From a virus, in the IMG/VR virus record IMGVR_UViG_3300021420_000016, positions 90,049 through 154,048 of that record: 64,000 nt of DNA; one strand, 5' to 3'. A model generated the notes under the pieces. The model did no database searches and had not been told where the DNA came from. It saw nothing but the letters and a program-made list of their open reading frames with translations. Numbering within the stretch: position 1 is the stretch's first letter; the number at the start of each line of letters is the position of its first letter. Positions 40,878 through 48,866 of the stretch are shown here, one piece after another. Made by a program: the position numbers and the translations under genes.

Positions 40878-41171
40878 TCAGCCCACCCCTGCATCGTCGT
40901 CGGTCGCTGGAATGTTCCGGTAGATCAGCATGGCTACCGCTGCTACGTCGAGCGCCTCATGCGCGAGCCGCGCTGCGACGCCAGGTTCACCCAGGCGCTT
41001 CTTGTTCGCGGCCCACTCGTCGTACAGTTCTTTGAGTTCGTCTTCCACGGCGGCGATGCCGAGGCGGAGCCCGTTGCGGTCGTAGGTGAAGTCCACCGGG
41101 AGCGGCGGCCCGGTCAGCCGCGCGTACTGGTCGGCCATGCGGTCGGCGAGACGATCCAGGGGAGTGCTCAT
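40878..41171 (-). CDS. MazG-like small protein
   Basis: 97 residues. GIAAVEDELKELYDEW followed by ARLAHEALDVAAVAMLIYRN matches the ExxE...E..D helical core of MazG/dUTPase-like nucleotide pyrophosphohydrolases, though only weakly. If active it would clean nucleotide pools. Shares its first base region with the previous stop. Confidence 0.65.
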   Translation of the reverse strand: MSTPLDRLADRMADQYARLTGPPLPVDFTYDRNGLRLGIAAVEDELKELYDEWAANKKRLGEPGVAARLAHEALDVAAVAMLIYRNIPATDDDAGVG

Positions 41172-41422
41172 CACCGGCCCGTTTCGCTGCGGATGAACCG
41201 GACGGCGCGTTCGAGGTGGTCGCGTTCCGGCCCGTAGCGGGTGCCCGCTTGCGCCGCGAGAGCACCGGCGATCTGCTCCCGTTCCCCGGCGGCGATGGCC
41301 GGCGCGGCGGCCTGCGTGATCGCGGTCAGGTCTGCGCGGCTGAGGTTGAGTCCTCGCGCAACCGCAACGCGCCACGCCGCATCCACGGCTTCGGGTGGCA
41401 CGGGGTCATGATCGGCCCTCAT
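41171..41422 (-). CDS. Small helical unknown protein
   Basis: 83 residues, ATGA overlap with the upstream gene. Ala-rich helices (AVDAAWRVAVARGLNLSRAD, AAPAIAAGEREQIAGALAAQ). No recognised domain. Confidence 0.68.
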   Translation of the reverse strand: MRADHDPVPPEAVDAAWRVAVARGLNLSRADLTAITQAAAPAIAAGEREQIAGALAAQAGTRYGPERDHLERAVRFIRSETGR

Positions 41423-41898
41423 CGCCTGACTCCCCTCGCCGTCCGCCGGGCCTGTCGCAGGTGGTACCGAAGGTCTGACCGAGCGTGGCGCTGCTTCGTC
41501 CACATGCCGACCTGGTGGCCGTCAACGTAGACCCGGAAGACGGCCTTGTACTCGTCTCCGAACCAGCGGTAGCCGGGCTCGATCCCGGTACGGCTGCTGG
41601 GATCTTCCTCGGTCACCAGCAAGTCCGCAAGAGGGTTGCCTGTGAGGGGCGCTTCGCGGGCGATGATGAGCCCTTCGTGTTCGGTGAGCATCTGCCGCAC
41701 CATGTCCACGCTGCTGGGTGCGGGTGCCCGCACTTCGTAGGTGCCGTCCGCTCCGGGGACGGGCTCACCGTGGGGTGCAATGAAGAAGGCGCTCATCGCG
41801 TGGACCGTTTCGTCGGCGTGGCGGATCCGCCATGCTGGGTTGGCTGCATCGGCGGGGCCGGGGAGCACGTAGAACGCCATGCCTGCCATTTCGCTCAT
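41419..41898 (-). CDS. Unknown protein
   Basis: 159 residues, ATG with GGAAGG upstream. Beta-rich C-terminus with YRWFGDEYKAVFRVYVDGHQ, followed by a basic end. N-terminal region acidic. No recognised domain. Confidence 0.72.
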   Translation of the reverse strand: MSEMAGMAFYVLPGPADAANPAWRIRHADETVHAMSAFFIAPHGEPVPGADGTYEVRAPAPSSVDMVRQMLTEHEGLIIAREAPLTGNPLADLLVTEEDPSSRTGIEPGYRWFGDEYKAVFRVYVDGHQVGMWTKQRHARSDLRYHLRQARRTARGVRR

Positions 41899-41901
41899 TG
41901 C

Positions 41902-42033
41902 TCAGCCTTCCTGCTCCGCGTCCGCTTGCATCTGGGCGAGCCGGGCTATCGCCCACGGTGCGCCTAGCTGGGCCCACTGCTCAAGGGTCAGGGGCTTGAT
42001 GGGATAGCGGGCGACGCTTGCACGTACCTTCAT
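41902..42033 (-). CDS. 43-residue protein
   Basis: MKVRASVARYPIKPLTLEQW then a short helix (AIARLAQMQADAEQEG). Three bases separate its stop from the next start. Same style as neighbouring small proteins. Confidence 0.6.
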   Translation of the reverse strand: MKVRASVARYPIKPLTLEQWAQLGAPWAIARLAQMQADAEQEG

Positions 42034-42036
42034 CGC

Positions 42037-42438
42037 TCAACCACCGTCCCGCTCGCAGTTACGGAACCCGGCTCGCCACTCGCTCTCCGCGACCCGGTGC
42101 CCGCACTTGCCCACGACGTACCCGGCCATGCCGCCGTTGAGTTCCAGCGGGATGGGGGCACCCGGCTGCGGGTACACGGGTCCGGGGTCGTCGGTGTCTT
42201 CGGCGACGGCTTGCAAGGCGAGCTTGATCAGGTCATCGGCAGTGGGCATCAACTGCGGGCTGCGGACGGTGGCGAGGCACATCTCCTCGATGCCGAACTC
42301 GGTCACCTGTAGCCCGTCGTGGAAGACGGCGAACTCGCCCCACTGGTCGGGGTAGTTGATGCCCAGGTGGTCTATTTCATACTTCTTCCCTGCCACGGTG
42401 TAGGTGGCGATGGTCTCGCTGGTGTCGGCGCTGGTCAT
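42037..42438 (-). CDS. Unknown protein
   Basis: 133 residues; ATG overlaps the upstream stop as TAATG. Begins with a beta hairpin (IATYTVAGKKYEIDHLGINY) and ends with a CGHRVAESEWRAGFRNCE segment. No recognised domain. Confidence 0.7.
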   Translation of the reverse strand: MTSADTSETIATYTVAGKKYEIDHLGINYPDQWGEFAVFHDGLQVTEFGIEEMCLATVRSPQLMPTADDLIKLALQAVAEDTDDPGPVYPQPGAPIPLELNGGMAGYVVGKCGHRVAESEWRAGFRNCERDGG

Positions 42439-42812
42439 TAGAACGCGCCCGCTCTGGCTGCGGCGGCTTCTGCCGCTTCGTCTCGTTCGCGGATACGCTC
42501 GTCGGCGAGCGCTGCGACCTGGCCGGCGCGGTGGAGTACCTCTATGAGTATGGGGATGTTCTCTTTGCGCACCTCCATGCCCCCGGGGCATTCGATGATG
42601 GCGTAGGTTTCGCCGCGGTCGTCATCCTCGCGGACCTTGATCTGCGCCTGTGGCGGGGGAGTGGTCCACGGGTCTCCGGGCACGGGGTCGAACTCGGCGC
42701 GCACGGTCACGGCCCGGCCGGCGTCGAGTTCCCAGGCGATGAGTTCGTCGGTGAGTGGCCGCAGCCCGTCGGTGATGGTGATCTCGTAGTCGCCCGTTGC
42801 GTTTCGTTCCAT
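42438..42812 (-). CDS. Unknown protein
   Basis: 124 residues, ATG with GGAAGG upstream. Beta-rich middle (AVTVRAEFDPVPGDPW, QIKVREDDDRGETYAIIECP) and a helical acidic tail. No recognised domain. Confidence 0.7.
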   Translation of the reverse strand: MERNATGDYEITITDGLRPLTDELIAWELDAGRAVTVRAEFDPVPGDPWTTPPPQAQIKVREDDDRGETYAIIECPGGMEVRKENIPILIEVLHRAGQVAALADERIRERDEAAEAAAARAGAF

Positions 42813-42815
42813 CGG

Positions 42816-43025
42816 TCAGCCGCCTTCCTGGTTGCGCCCCGTGCCGCGCACGACGGCGTCGATTTCCATGAGCATGTCGGCGCCGTCCCATTCGGGCCGG
42901 GCCAGCAGTTCCGCGATGTGGTCGAGGGCGTGCCGGTCGCTGACGGCGCCCTCGGTTCGGTGCACGCCCATGTGGTCAGCCAGTACCTCGTGACTGTGCG
43001 GCTCGTAGCCGTCGTGGGCGTGCAT
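42816..43025 (-). CDS. Small unknown protein
   Basis: 69 residues from ATG. His-rich start (MHAHDGYEPHSHEVLADHMG) and an acidic helix (ALDHIAELLARPEWDGADM). Packed between neighbours with 3-5 bp gaps. Confidence 0.62.
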   Translation of the reverse strand: MHAHDGYEPHSHEVLADHMGVHRTEGAVSDRHALDHIAELLARPEWDGADMLMEIDAVVRGTGRNQEGG

Positions 43026-43029
43026 GGTT

Positions 43030-43386
43030 TCAGCATCCCCTGAGCCGGGAGTCGTACCAGGACTGCATCTCAGCCCACACGCCACCTTCCCGGCCTGCGG
43101 CGTATTGCTCGTACGCGTCGCCACCTGCCCGCCACGCCTGGTCGGCCCGGCAGTGCCCGCCCGGCACGAACTCGCAATTATTCGGCGAGACGGCGCCCGG
43201 TTGGCAGATGTGCTCGCTGGCAGGGCTGACCGGGTAGTGGATCTCGACCGGGCCGCCCATGGGGTGGGCGCCGCCGTAGATGTCGAACGTGACAGCACCT
43301 TCCGGGCCGGACAGAATGAACCGCTTGACCACGGAACTGCCCGGCTGGTGCACGTCCACGATGCGGCGGGTCAGGGTGTCAGTCAT
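43030..43386 (-). CDS. Unknown protein
   Basis: 118 residues, ATG with GGAGG upstream. RRIVDVHQPGSSVVKRFIL and GAVTFDIYGG, with four Cys and an aromatic C-terminus (QSWYDSRL). No recognised domain. Confidence 0.68.
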   Translation of the reverse strand: MTDTLTRRIVDVHQPGSSVVKRFILSGPEGAVTFDIYGGAHPMGGPVEIHYPVSPASEHICQPGAVSPNNCEFVPGGHCRADQAWRAGGDAYEQYAAGREGGVWAEMQSWYDSRLRGC

Positions 43387-43579
43387 CGCTCGGTCCTCCG
43401 TTTGCGGTCAGGGCCGCGATCAGCAACGGGGAGACCGGCCGCGGTTGCGGCCACCCGGATTCGTTGCGCGGCTTCGGCGGCGTCGTTTCCACGGGGCGGC
43501 TCGCGTGCCGACCAGTGGGGTGCCCTCGCCATGCCCGGCGCTGCCCTCTGCGAATGGGCTTGCCGTTGGGGGGCATCAT
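43379..43579 (-). CDS. Small basic protein
   Basis: 66 residues, Arg/Pro-rich (KPIRRGQRRAWRGHPTGRH), contrasting with its acidic neighbours. ATGA overlap with the upstream gene supports it, but the composition could also be a shadow. Confidence 0.45.
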   Translation of the reverse strand: MMPPNGKPIRRGQRRAWRGHPTGRHASRPVETTPPKPRNESGWPQPRPVSPLLIAALTANGGPSDD

Positions 43580-44022
43580 TGGCCGTCTGCCTCGTCTGAG
43601 AGCATCCGCTGGGCGAGCGCCCGGTGATGACCCATGGTGACCCAGCGGCCGGCCTCGTCCGAGTAGCTGAACACGGTGCCGAGCGCGACGAAGCGCGTGT
43701 AGTCGCCGCCGCGGGCCGCTTCAGTGGTATCGGCCTCGTACTCGGGGAGGCGGACGATCAGGTCGTCCCAGATGTTGTAGGCCGCTTCGCCTGCGGGGGT
43801 CATGTGTGCGGCTTCGTAGTCGTTGAGGTCGGCGAGGATCCCGGCGATGCGGAGGGTGCATCCGGTGCATTGCGCCGGGTTGTGGGGTGGGGTGGCGAAG
43901 GGGTGCGCGCCGGGTTCATCGAGGTGCCCGTTGGTGAACCGCTGCGCGACCATTTCTGCGACCTCAGCGAAGTCTGCTGCGGTCGGGTCGCCGTCAAAGG
44001 TGAGGTTCCATCCTGTGGCCAT
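43576..44022 (-). CDS. Unknown protein, first gene of the 40-44 kb operon
   Basis: 148 residues. AGGCGAAGGGACAAAGCCG precedes the ATG and the ATATCA dyad lies 31 bp upstream. Features: CTGCTLR cluster, acidic helices (DFAEVAEMVAQRF). It heads a run of about 14 coupled genes. No recognised domain. Confidence 0.78.
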   Translation of the reverse strand: MATGWNLTFDGDPTAADFAEVAEMVAQRFTNGHLDEPGAHPFATPPHNPAQCTGCTLRIAGILADLNDYEAAHMTPAGEAAYNIWDDLIVRLPEYEADTTEAARGGDYTRFVALGTVFSYSDEAGRWVTMGHHRALAQRMLSDEADGQ

Positions 44023-44052
44023 CGGCTTTGTCCCTTCGCCTAAGGTCTTACC

Positions 44053-44067
44053 ATATCACGATGATAT
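44053..44067. promoter_or_regulatory. Regulon dyad, site A
   Basis: ATATCA-CGA-TGATAT, a perfect 6-bp inverted repeat with 3-bp spacer, 31 bp before the 40-44 kb operon. Confidence 0.75.
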
Positions 44068-44071
44068 CAGA

Positions 44072-44152
44072 TCATCGTGCGGGAATGAAGCACTTCACAT
44101 CGCAATGGCGGCCGACCTCGTACGGCGGGCCGTAGTCGGTGTCCGTGCTCAT
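44072..44152 (-). CDS. 26-residue peptide
   Basis: ATG coupled to the previous stop (ATGA); reads MSTDTDYGPPYEVGRHCDVK then CFIPAR. Ends just before the dyad of the next operon. Too short to classify. Confidence 0.42.
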   Translation of the reverse strand: MSTDTDYGPPYEVGRHCDVKCFIPAR

Positions 44153-44400
44153 AGCGGCCTCCCGTCCTTGGCCGGGTCGTAGCGGTCCATGCCGGCGAAG
44201 GTCAAGCCGCCATTCTCGGGCTGCATGGCGTAGCCGATCCCGTACCACTCCTCGTAAGTCGCCCATTCTTCGTCGGTCGAGCCGGGCCGTTCGGCGACGC
44301 GGTACGCCGCAGCGCAGGCGTTCTCGACCTCGGCGAGCGTCAGCCCGGTCGCTTCGGCCCGGATGCGCTTGTGCAGTTCCACGATCTCGGTCTCAGTCAT
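44149..44400 (-). CDS. Small unknown protein
   Basis: 83 residues, helical N-terminus (ETEIVELHKRIRAEATGLTL) and a Trp/Tyr-rich centre (EEWATYEEWYGIGYAM). Coupled to the following peptide by ATGA. No recognised domain. Confidence 0.7.
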   Translation of the reverse strand: MTETEIVELHKRIRAEATGLTLAEVENACAAAYRVAERPGSTDEEWATYEEWYGIGYAMQPENGGLTFAGMDRYDPAKDGRPL

Positions 44401-44402
44401 GG

Positions 44403-44714
44403 CTAACCTGCTCTCCGGATTGCTTCGTCGGTGCGGTAGGGAATCACCAGATACCAGCCGCCCACCCGGGCGAGGGTGCGGTGATCCACACTCGTGCCGT
44501 GCACGTCGACCGGGATGGTCACCGGCTCGTGGCCGCGGTCCAGGCCATCCGCTATGGCCTTCGCCCCGGCCGGGCTGAAACTCCACTCGGCCGACAGGAA
44601 CTCTGCCAGAGCTTCCGGCGTGGGGAACGCGCGCACCCGTGCCCTGCACTCACAGGTCCCATCGGGGCCTATAGCGGGTGTGTCGTGGTTGCACCACTGG
44701 CCGGCGGTTCCCAT
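44403..44714 (-). CDS. Unknown protein with Cys-His start
   Basis: 103 residues. WCNHDTPAIGPDGTCECRA at the N-terminus may bind zinc; PTPEALAEFLSAEW and GWYLVIPYRTDE follow. Two bp from the upstream gene. No recognised domain. Confidence 0.7.
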   Translation of the reverse strand: MGTAGQWCNHDTPAIGPDGTCECRARVRAFPTPEALAEFLSAEWSFSPAGAKAIADGLDRGHEPVTIPVDVHGTSVDHRTLARVGGWYLVIPYRTDEAIRRAG

Positions 44715-44716
44715 GG

Positions 44717-44977
44717 CTAGTGGGCCTCGTAGACGGCGTGGCCCTGCACGGTGATCTGCATGGGTACCCGGCGCTCACCGTCCGGGTCCACCATGGGCGT
44801 GTCGCCGTTCACGTCGTCCAGGTCCACCGAGACGCGCATGACACCGTCCTCGCGGTACAGCCACACCGTCACGCCGGCCACCTGAATGCAGGGCAGCGCA
44901 CTGTCGCGGTCATCCACGGCTGCTGAGTCGCAGCCCCAGGAGATCGCGTCCGAATTGACTTCCCTGTCGGTCCTCAT
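44717..44977 (-). CDS. Small acidic unknown protein
   Basis: 86 residues; extended ribosome site GGCGAAGGGACACC before the ATG. Beta-rich (GVTVWLYREDGVMRVSVDLD, MQITVQGHAVYE). Heads a four-gene operon. No recognised domain. Confidence 0.75.
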   Translation of the reverse strand: MRTDREVNSDAISWGCDSAAVDDRDSALPCIQVAGVTVWLYREDGVMRVSVDLDDVNGDTPMVDPDGERRVPMQITVQGHAVYEAH

Positions 44978-45019
44978 TGCGGTGTCCCTTCGCCTTTGCG
45001 TGTTGGCTTCGCCTGGTCG

Positions 45020-45451
45020 TTAACGAGTCGTAGTTGGCACGCGGGGGTCTTCATGGCAATCGGCGCAGACGCGCTGGTCGGTGTCTGCGGTCAGTACGGC
45101 TACTAGCCGCACATTGCGCGCTTGGCAAAACTCACACTGTCCCACCGGAATCTCGTCGCGACCCTGCCCGGCAAGGGCTTCGGCGATGGCCTCGCGGATG
45201 CTCTCATCGAGAGCCATTACGTCCACATGGCCAGTGGCCCGGTACTTAAGCGCTGCCGCGTCGCTGAGTGGCAGTACCGCCGCGAGGGCAGCGGCGGCGC
45301 GTGCGGCACCACAGGGCCACTGGGGAACCGAGTCGGCGCAGCGGGAAACGCATATGCCAGGCTCGGGAAAGTTCGCGCTTACGTGTTGGCGGTGGGCCTG
45401 CTGGATCTTGCCCAGGATCACGCCCAGTTCGAGCATGTGTAGTACGGTCAC
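45020..45451 (-). CDS. Unknown protein with C-terminal CxxC pairs
   Basis: 143 residues from GTG with GGAAGGA upstream. CEFCQARNVRLVAVL and VCADCHE give a zinc-ribbon-like end; the N-terminal half is helical. No family recognised. Confidence 0.7.
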   Translation of the reverse strand: MTVLHMLELGVILGKIQQAHRQHVSANFPEPGICVSRCADSVPQWPCGAARAAAALAAVLPLSDAAALKYRATGHVDVMALDESIREAIAEALAGQGRDEIPVGQCEFCQARNVRLVAVLTADTDQRVCADCHEDPRVPTTTR

Positions 45452-45454
45452 GGC

Positions 45455-45694
45455 TCAAGTCCTTCCGTCGTTGCCGGTGGTGGTGGCGGGTGCCCGGTGC
45501 TCAATCGCGGCCCGGACGTGAGCGCCAACGTTGTAGTGGTTCGCCCAGTCGATCAGGGTTGCCCATTCGCCCTCGCTGAGCGGGCGCGGGTTCGGGCTGC
45601 CGCAGTAGATGCAGACCGGGGCGCGTATCCCAATGGTTCTCGGGACGATCCGCCAGTGCCGCATACGGCCAGGGCAGCGATCTTGGCCGCTCAT
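45455..45694 (-). CDS. Small unknown protein with CIYC motif
   Basis: 79 residues from an ATG coupled to the previous gene (ATGA); a GTG ten codons upstream is possible. PVCIYCGSPNPRPLSEGEWA then a helix. Possible half zinc finger. Confidence 0.65.
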   Translation of the reverse strand: MSGQDRCPGRMRHWRIVPRTIGIRAPVCIYCGSPNPRPLSEGEWATLIDWANHYNVGAHVRAAIEHRAPATTTGNDGRT

Positions 45695-45927
45695 CTCGCT
45701 CGCCGCCCCGTCGTTGCCGACCACCCTGGCTCTGTGCGCCTGAACATTTCACGGGTCAGGGCGTCGGCCATGGCTTGCAGGTCCGCGAGCACGTCCTCGT
45801 TGTGCAGTTCGTAGGCCAGGGCGGTCTGCTGCCGGCATAGATCCTGACGGCGGCGGATCTCGGCCGTGTTGAGCGTGGGGAACAGTTCGTCGGCCTCACG
45901 GTCGGTTTCTGCCGTCCAGCGCCTCAT
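45691..45927 (-). CDS. Small helical protein
   Basis: 78 residues. Long charged helices (TDREADELFPTLNTAEIRRR, NEDVLADLQAMADALTREMF). An ATG 11 codons upstream is in frame but would overlap another possible peptide. No recognised domain. Confidence 0.65.
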   Translation of the reverse strand: MRRWTAETDREADELFPTLNTAEIRRRQDLCRQQTALAYELHNEDVLADLQAMADALTREMFRRTEPGWSATTGRRAR

Positions 45928-45928
45928 C

Positions 45929-45973
45929 TCAGTCCCCGTTCGCCAGCAGTTCGCTGGCATGCCCGTAGCTCAT
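45929..45973 (-). CDS. Possible 14-residue peptide
   Basis: Reads MSYGHASELLANGD and ends 2 bp before the next ATG. May be a leader that couples translation across the gap. Weak support. Confidence 0.25.
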   Translation of the reverse strand: MSYGHASELLANGD

Positions 45974-45976
45974 CGC

Positions 45977-46381
45977 TCAGCCGCCCATCCGTGCGCACAT
46001 CAGATTCCAGATGCGCTCGGCGAGCTGCTTCTGCCTGTGCGACAGGTTGTCCGTGGTATCCGCAGAGGCCCACAAGTCGCCTGCGGTGATGAGCAGGGCC
46101 TCGATCTCGTCGGCGGTGAACTGGCTCGCCAGTGGGCCGAGAACGGCCGGCAGGGGGTCGTAGTCCCCGTGAATCCGCACCCCAGGCGCGGGCAGGGTGT
46201 CCGGCTTGGTGCCGTCTTCGGCCACGAAGGCACTCGCGTAGGCGACCGGGCCGACGCCGGGCTCGGTGATGGTGTCGAACCCGTGGTCGATCAGTGAGCC
46301 CGACAGCGTACCGATGGCTGCCTCCTCGTCTGCCGCTTCCAGGCAGGCCACGACCATGACCGCCGTGTTGTAGACGTCCAT
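45977..46381 (-). CDS. Unknown protein
   Basis: 134 residues; ATG overlaps the upstream stop (TAATG). VYNTAVMVVACLEAADEEAA, a Gly-rich centre, and a helical end (RQKQLAERIWNLMCARMGG). No recognised domain. Confidence 0.7.
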   Translation of the reverse strand: MDVYNTAVMVVACLEAADEEAAIGTLSGSLIDHGFDTITEPGVGPVAYASAFVAEDGTKPDTLPAPGVRIHGDYDPLPAVLGPLASQFTADEIEALLITAGDLWASADTTDNLSHRQKQLAERIWNLMCARMGG

Positions 46382-46848
46382 TACCTCCGCGCCCCTCTCA
46401 TGTGCTTGTCGTAGTGGTCAAACCACGGGCCGCCCAGCTCCCGGTCGGCGTCGGCCGCCGGGGTACCTTTCCGCGCCCATTCCTTGACGTCGCTGCGGGT
46501 AACGACGGGGTCGCCACTGCTATCACACTCGCCGGTGTACTCGCCCAGTGCCGGGGTGAAGGCGATCAGTTCCCCCAGGCCTTCACTGTCGGGGTCGGAC
46601 CAGGCCATGAACGACACGCCGGGTGCGGCCTCGCGCAACTCCGCAACCACGTCCTCAAGGGCCCGGTATGGCGCTTCGCTGAGCGTGTACGGCTCGTCCA
46701 TCTCCAGCTCGGGCCCCGGCTCGGCCACGTTCGACCAGTTGATTCCGAAGCCCCTGCCGGATTCGGCGAAGTACGCCCCCGCGGCATCGCACTGGTCCTC
46801 GGGGCAGTCGTACACGTACACCCGCAGGTCTGATCTCAGATCGCTCAT
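46381..46848 (-). CDS. Acidic unknown protein
   Basis: 155 residues, strongly acidic. RVYVYDCPEDQCDAAGAYFA and VSFMAWSDPDSEGLGELIAF suggest a small alpha/beta fold. ATGA overlap with the upstream gene. The acidity recalls DNA-mimic proteins but there is no motif to prove it. Confidence 0.72.
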   Translation of the reverse strand: MSDLRSDLRVYVYDCPEDQCDAAGAYFAESGRGFGINWSNVAEPGPELEMDEPYTLSEAPYRALEDVVAELREAAPGVSFMAWSDPDSEGLGELIAFTPALGEYTGECDSSGDPVVTRSDVKEWARKGTPAADADRELGGPWFDHYDKHMRGARR

Positions 46849-47114
46849 GACTTGACCGTCTCTTTGACCTTGAGTTGCTTCAAGTTCCAGCGCATGCCGT
46901 CTTGGCCGCGCAACTCTGCCAGCGCACCCCTCAGCCGGGCTTCGGCGCTTGCGACCCGGATCATCGCGACGTCTAGGTGCTCGTTGCGTGCCGGGGCATC
47001 GTTCAGGGCGGAGCCGAGGGCGGTAAGGGCGCTCGTCAGCATCGCGCTGGCCTCGTCGGCGAGATGCTGCGCGCGGGTCATTGCGTTCTCGATTTCCGCT
47101 GGCCGTACGGTCAT
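46845..47114 (-). CDS. Small helical unknown protein
   Basis: 89 residues; AAGGCGAAGGGAACGACA before the ATG. Two long Ala-rich helices (AEIENAMTRAQHLADEASAM, VASAEARLRGALAELRG). Probably a dimeric helical bundle. Confidence 0.72.
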   Translation of the reverse strand: MTVRPAEIENAMTRAQHLADEASAMLTSALTALGSALNDAPARNEHLDVAMIRVASAEARLRGALAELRGQDGMRWNLKQLKVKETVKS

Positions 47115-47130
47115 TGTCGTTCCCTTCGCC

Positions 47131-48354
47131 TTAGATAAGTCCCATGCGTTCCATGTCGTGCTGCATGGCTACCATCGGGTCCTCCCCGCCCGCGGCGGGT
47201 GCGTCGACCCAGGTTGCCTGCATGGCGGCGAGGGCGTCCCGGCCGCGCTTGGACCATTCCGGCCCGGCGGCGTCCGCCATGGTGGCCAGGGGCCAGCAGA
47301 TCTGCCGGTAGCGGCGGTGCGTCCCCTCGACGGCCGGGGGGATGTACTTGCGGAGCCATTCCCGGTTCCGGTCGCACCAGCCTGCGCCGGCGATCCTGAT
47401 GGCGGTCACCACCGTCGCTGCGTAGTCCGCCTCAGCGTCCAGGCTGGCCGGTTCGGCGTCGTCGGGGGCGGGGACCATGCGGATGCGGAACCCACGAGAG
47501 AGGATCGCAAGGATGTTCTCGCTGGCGGTCTTCTCCACCACGTCCAGGCCGGCGAGCGCGATCGGGGCGAACAGCGGCACCCGCTCGGTTTTCTTGTTCC
47601 GCTCCCGCAGCTTCGTCCCCGGCACCCCGATCCGCGGGTCCGGGTTCGTGTAGCCGTTCAGCAGGATCTGCTGTACCCCCTGCGAGCGTTTGTCGGTGGA
47701 CAGCAGAATGCCCAGCTCGTCAATCAGCAGCGTGGGGATCTCGGTCTGGAGCGACAGCAGCAGCCCGTACTCGGTCGGCTGCGTTTCCAGGCCGGCGACC
47801 CGCGGGCAGGTGCAGGACAGCAGCCGCATCAGCGTCGACTTGCCCGAGTTGCGCTTGCTGGACAGGGCGAACAGCCGCGGGGACATGGGGAAGATCACCC
47901 CGGCGCCATCTTCGGGTGCCTCCCGGGCGTAGGTGTGCGCCGTCCACAGCACTGCGGTGATCAGTGCCGACTGCGACGGCCACCACAGGTACCGGGAGTA
48001 GAACGCGGCGAGGTAATCCAGCCAGTATTTCGCGGTGACCTCGATGACCTGGCCGCCTTCGCTGCGGTACAGGAACGGCACCGGGGGCGGCAGCTCCACC
48101 CGGCCGTACGACGGGGGCGGGGGCAGCACGGGCAGGGGGGCGAATTTCGCGGCCTCCACCTGGGCCGGCTCGACGGTGGCGACCGTCCCCGCCGCACCCG
48201 GCCGGACTGGGCCAGCAAGAGCAGGCGGCACGGCAGGCGTGGGCGCTAGCCCGTCCCTGACCGCTGCGGCTTCCGCGTCTGCCCTAAGGGCCGCGTTCTG
48301 CTCCCGCAGGCTCCCAGGCACCTCCTGGGGCGGCGTGAGGGTGGTTCCGGTCAT
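47131..48354 (-). CDS. AAA/P-loop ATPase, DUF3631-like
   Basis: 407 residues from ATG. A Pro/Ala-rich N-terminus precedes the P-loop domain: SSKRNSGKSTLMRLLS (Walker A, about 170-185), then IPTLLIDELGILLS (Walker B), and LSRGFRIRMV. This resembles the DUF3631 and helicase-primase-like ATPases of actinobacterial plasmids. The only large enzyme in the small-gene array. Probably a DNA-dependent ATPase, by inference. The gene before it starts under dyad site B. Confidence 0.85.
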   Translation of the reverse strand: MTGTTLTPPQEVPGSLREQNAALRADAEAAAVRDGLAPTPAVPPALAGPVRPGAAGTVATVEPAQVEAAKFAPLPVLPPPPSYGRVELPPPVPFLYRSEGGQVIEVTAKYWLDYLAAFYSRYLWWPSQSALITAVLWTAHTYAREAPEDGAGVIFPMSPRLFALSSKRNSGKSTLMRLLSCTCPRVAGLETQPTEYGLLLSLQTEIPTLLIDELGILLSTDKRSQGVQQILLNGYTNPDPRIGVPGTKLRERNKKTERVPLFAPIALAGLDVVEKTASENILAILSRGFRIRMVPAPDDAEPASLDAEADYAATVVTAIRIAGAGWCDRNREWLRKYIPPAVEGTHRRYRQICWPLATMADAAGPEWSKRGRDALAAMQATWVDAPAAGGEDPMVAMQHDMERMGLI

Positions 48355-48360
48355 GACCGC

Positions 48361-48816
48361 TCACCTGCCCCCAGCGGGCCGCACGGAGGCGGCGTAGGCG
48401 TCCAGGTTGCCGAGCACCTCATTGGCGGTCTCTACCGCTTCCCGCAGGACTGCGAGCGCGCCAGCGGCGCCTTTGCTGCCGTCCCCCAGGTACCGGGTCT
48501 CGCTGAACCCGCCCGAGAGCTGGAGCCGCCACGGCCCGTCCAGGGTGACCATCCAGGCGTAGCCGGGGTCCTCGGTGCGGTAGTAGTCGAAGTCGATGAC
48601 TCCCGGCCCGGTGAGCAGCCCGGCTTCCCAGGCGCAGGTTACGACGCTGGACGTGTCGTAGCCTTCGTCGTTGTAGTCGCGCGGGTCGTATTCGCTGCCG
48701 ATCTCAAGCTCCGCCGGCTTGCTGCCGCGGTTCGCTTCCCAGCGCTCAAACTGCGCGACCTGCGCGGCCAGGTACCCGGCCGCTTTGGCTTCGTCCAGTT
48801 GAAATCTCGCGTTCAT
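48361..48816 (-). CDS. Unknown protein
   Basis: 151 residues; extended ribosome site and dyad site B upstream. Acidic with Tyr/Asp-rich parts (GSEYDPRDYNDEGYDTSSVV, VIDFDYYRTEDPGYAWMVTL). Co-transcribed with the ATPase (6 bp gap). No recognised domain. Confidence 0.75.
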   Translation of the reverse strand: MNARFQLDEAKAAGYLAAQVAQFERWEANRGSKPAELEIGSEYDPRDYNDEGYDTSSVVTCAWEAGLLTGPGVIDFDYYRTEDPGYAWMVTLDGPWRLQLSGGFSETRYLGDGSKGAAGALAVLREAVETANEVLGNLDAYAASVRPAGGR

Positions 48817-48840
48817 GCCCTCGCGTCCCTTCGCCTGGTC

Positions 48841-48855
48841 ATATCACGATGATAT
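48841..48855. promoter_or_regulatory. Regulon dyad, site B
   Basis: ATATCA-CGA-TGATAT, identical to site A, 25 bp before the ATPase operon. Confidence 0.78.
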
Positions 48856-48866
48856 CATGGATAGGG

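Noticed and set aside
46852-48249. 465-residue plus-strand frame opposite the ATPase
   Set aside because: Antisense shadow of the P-loop ATPase and of a small gene.
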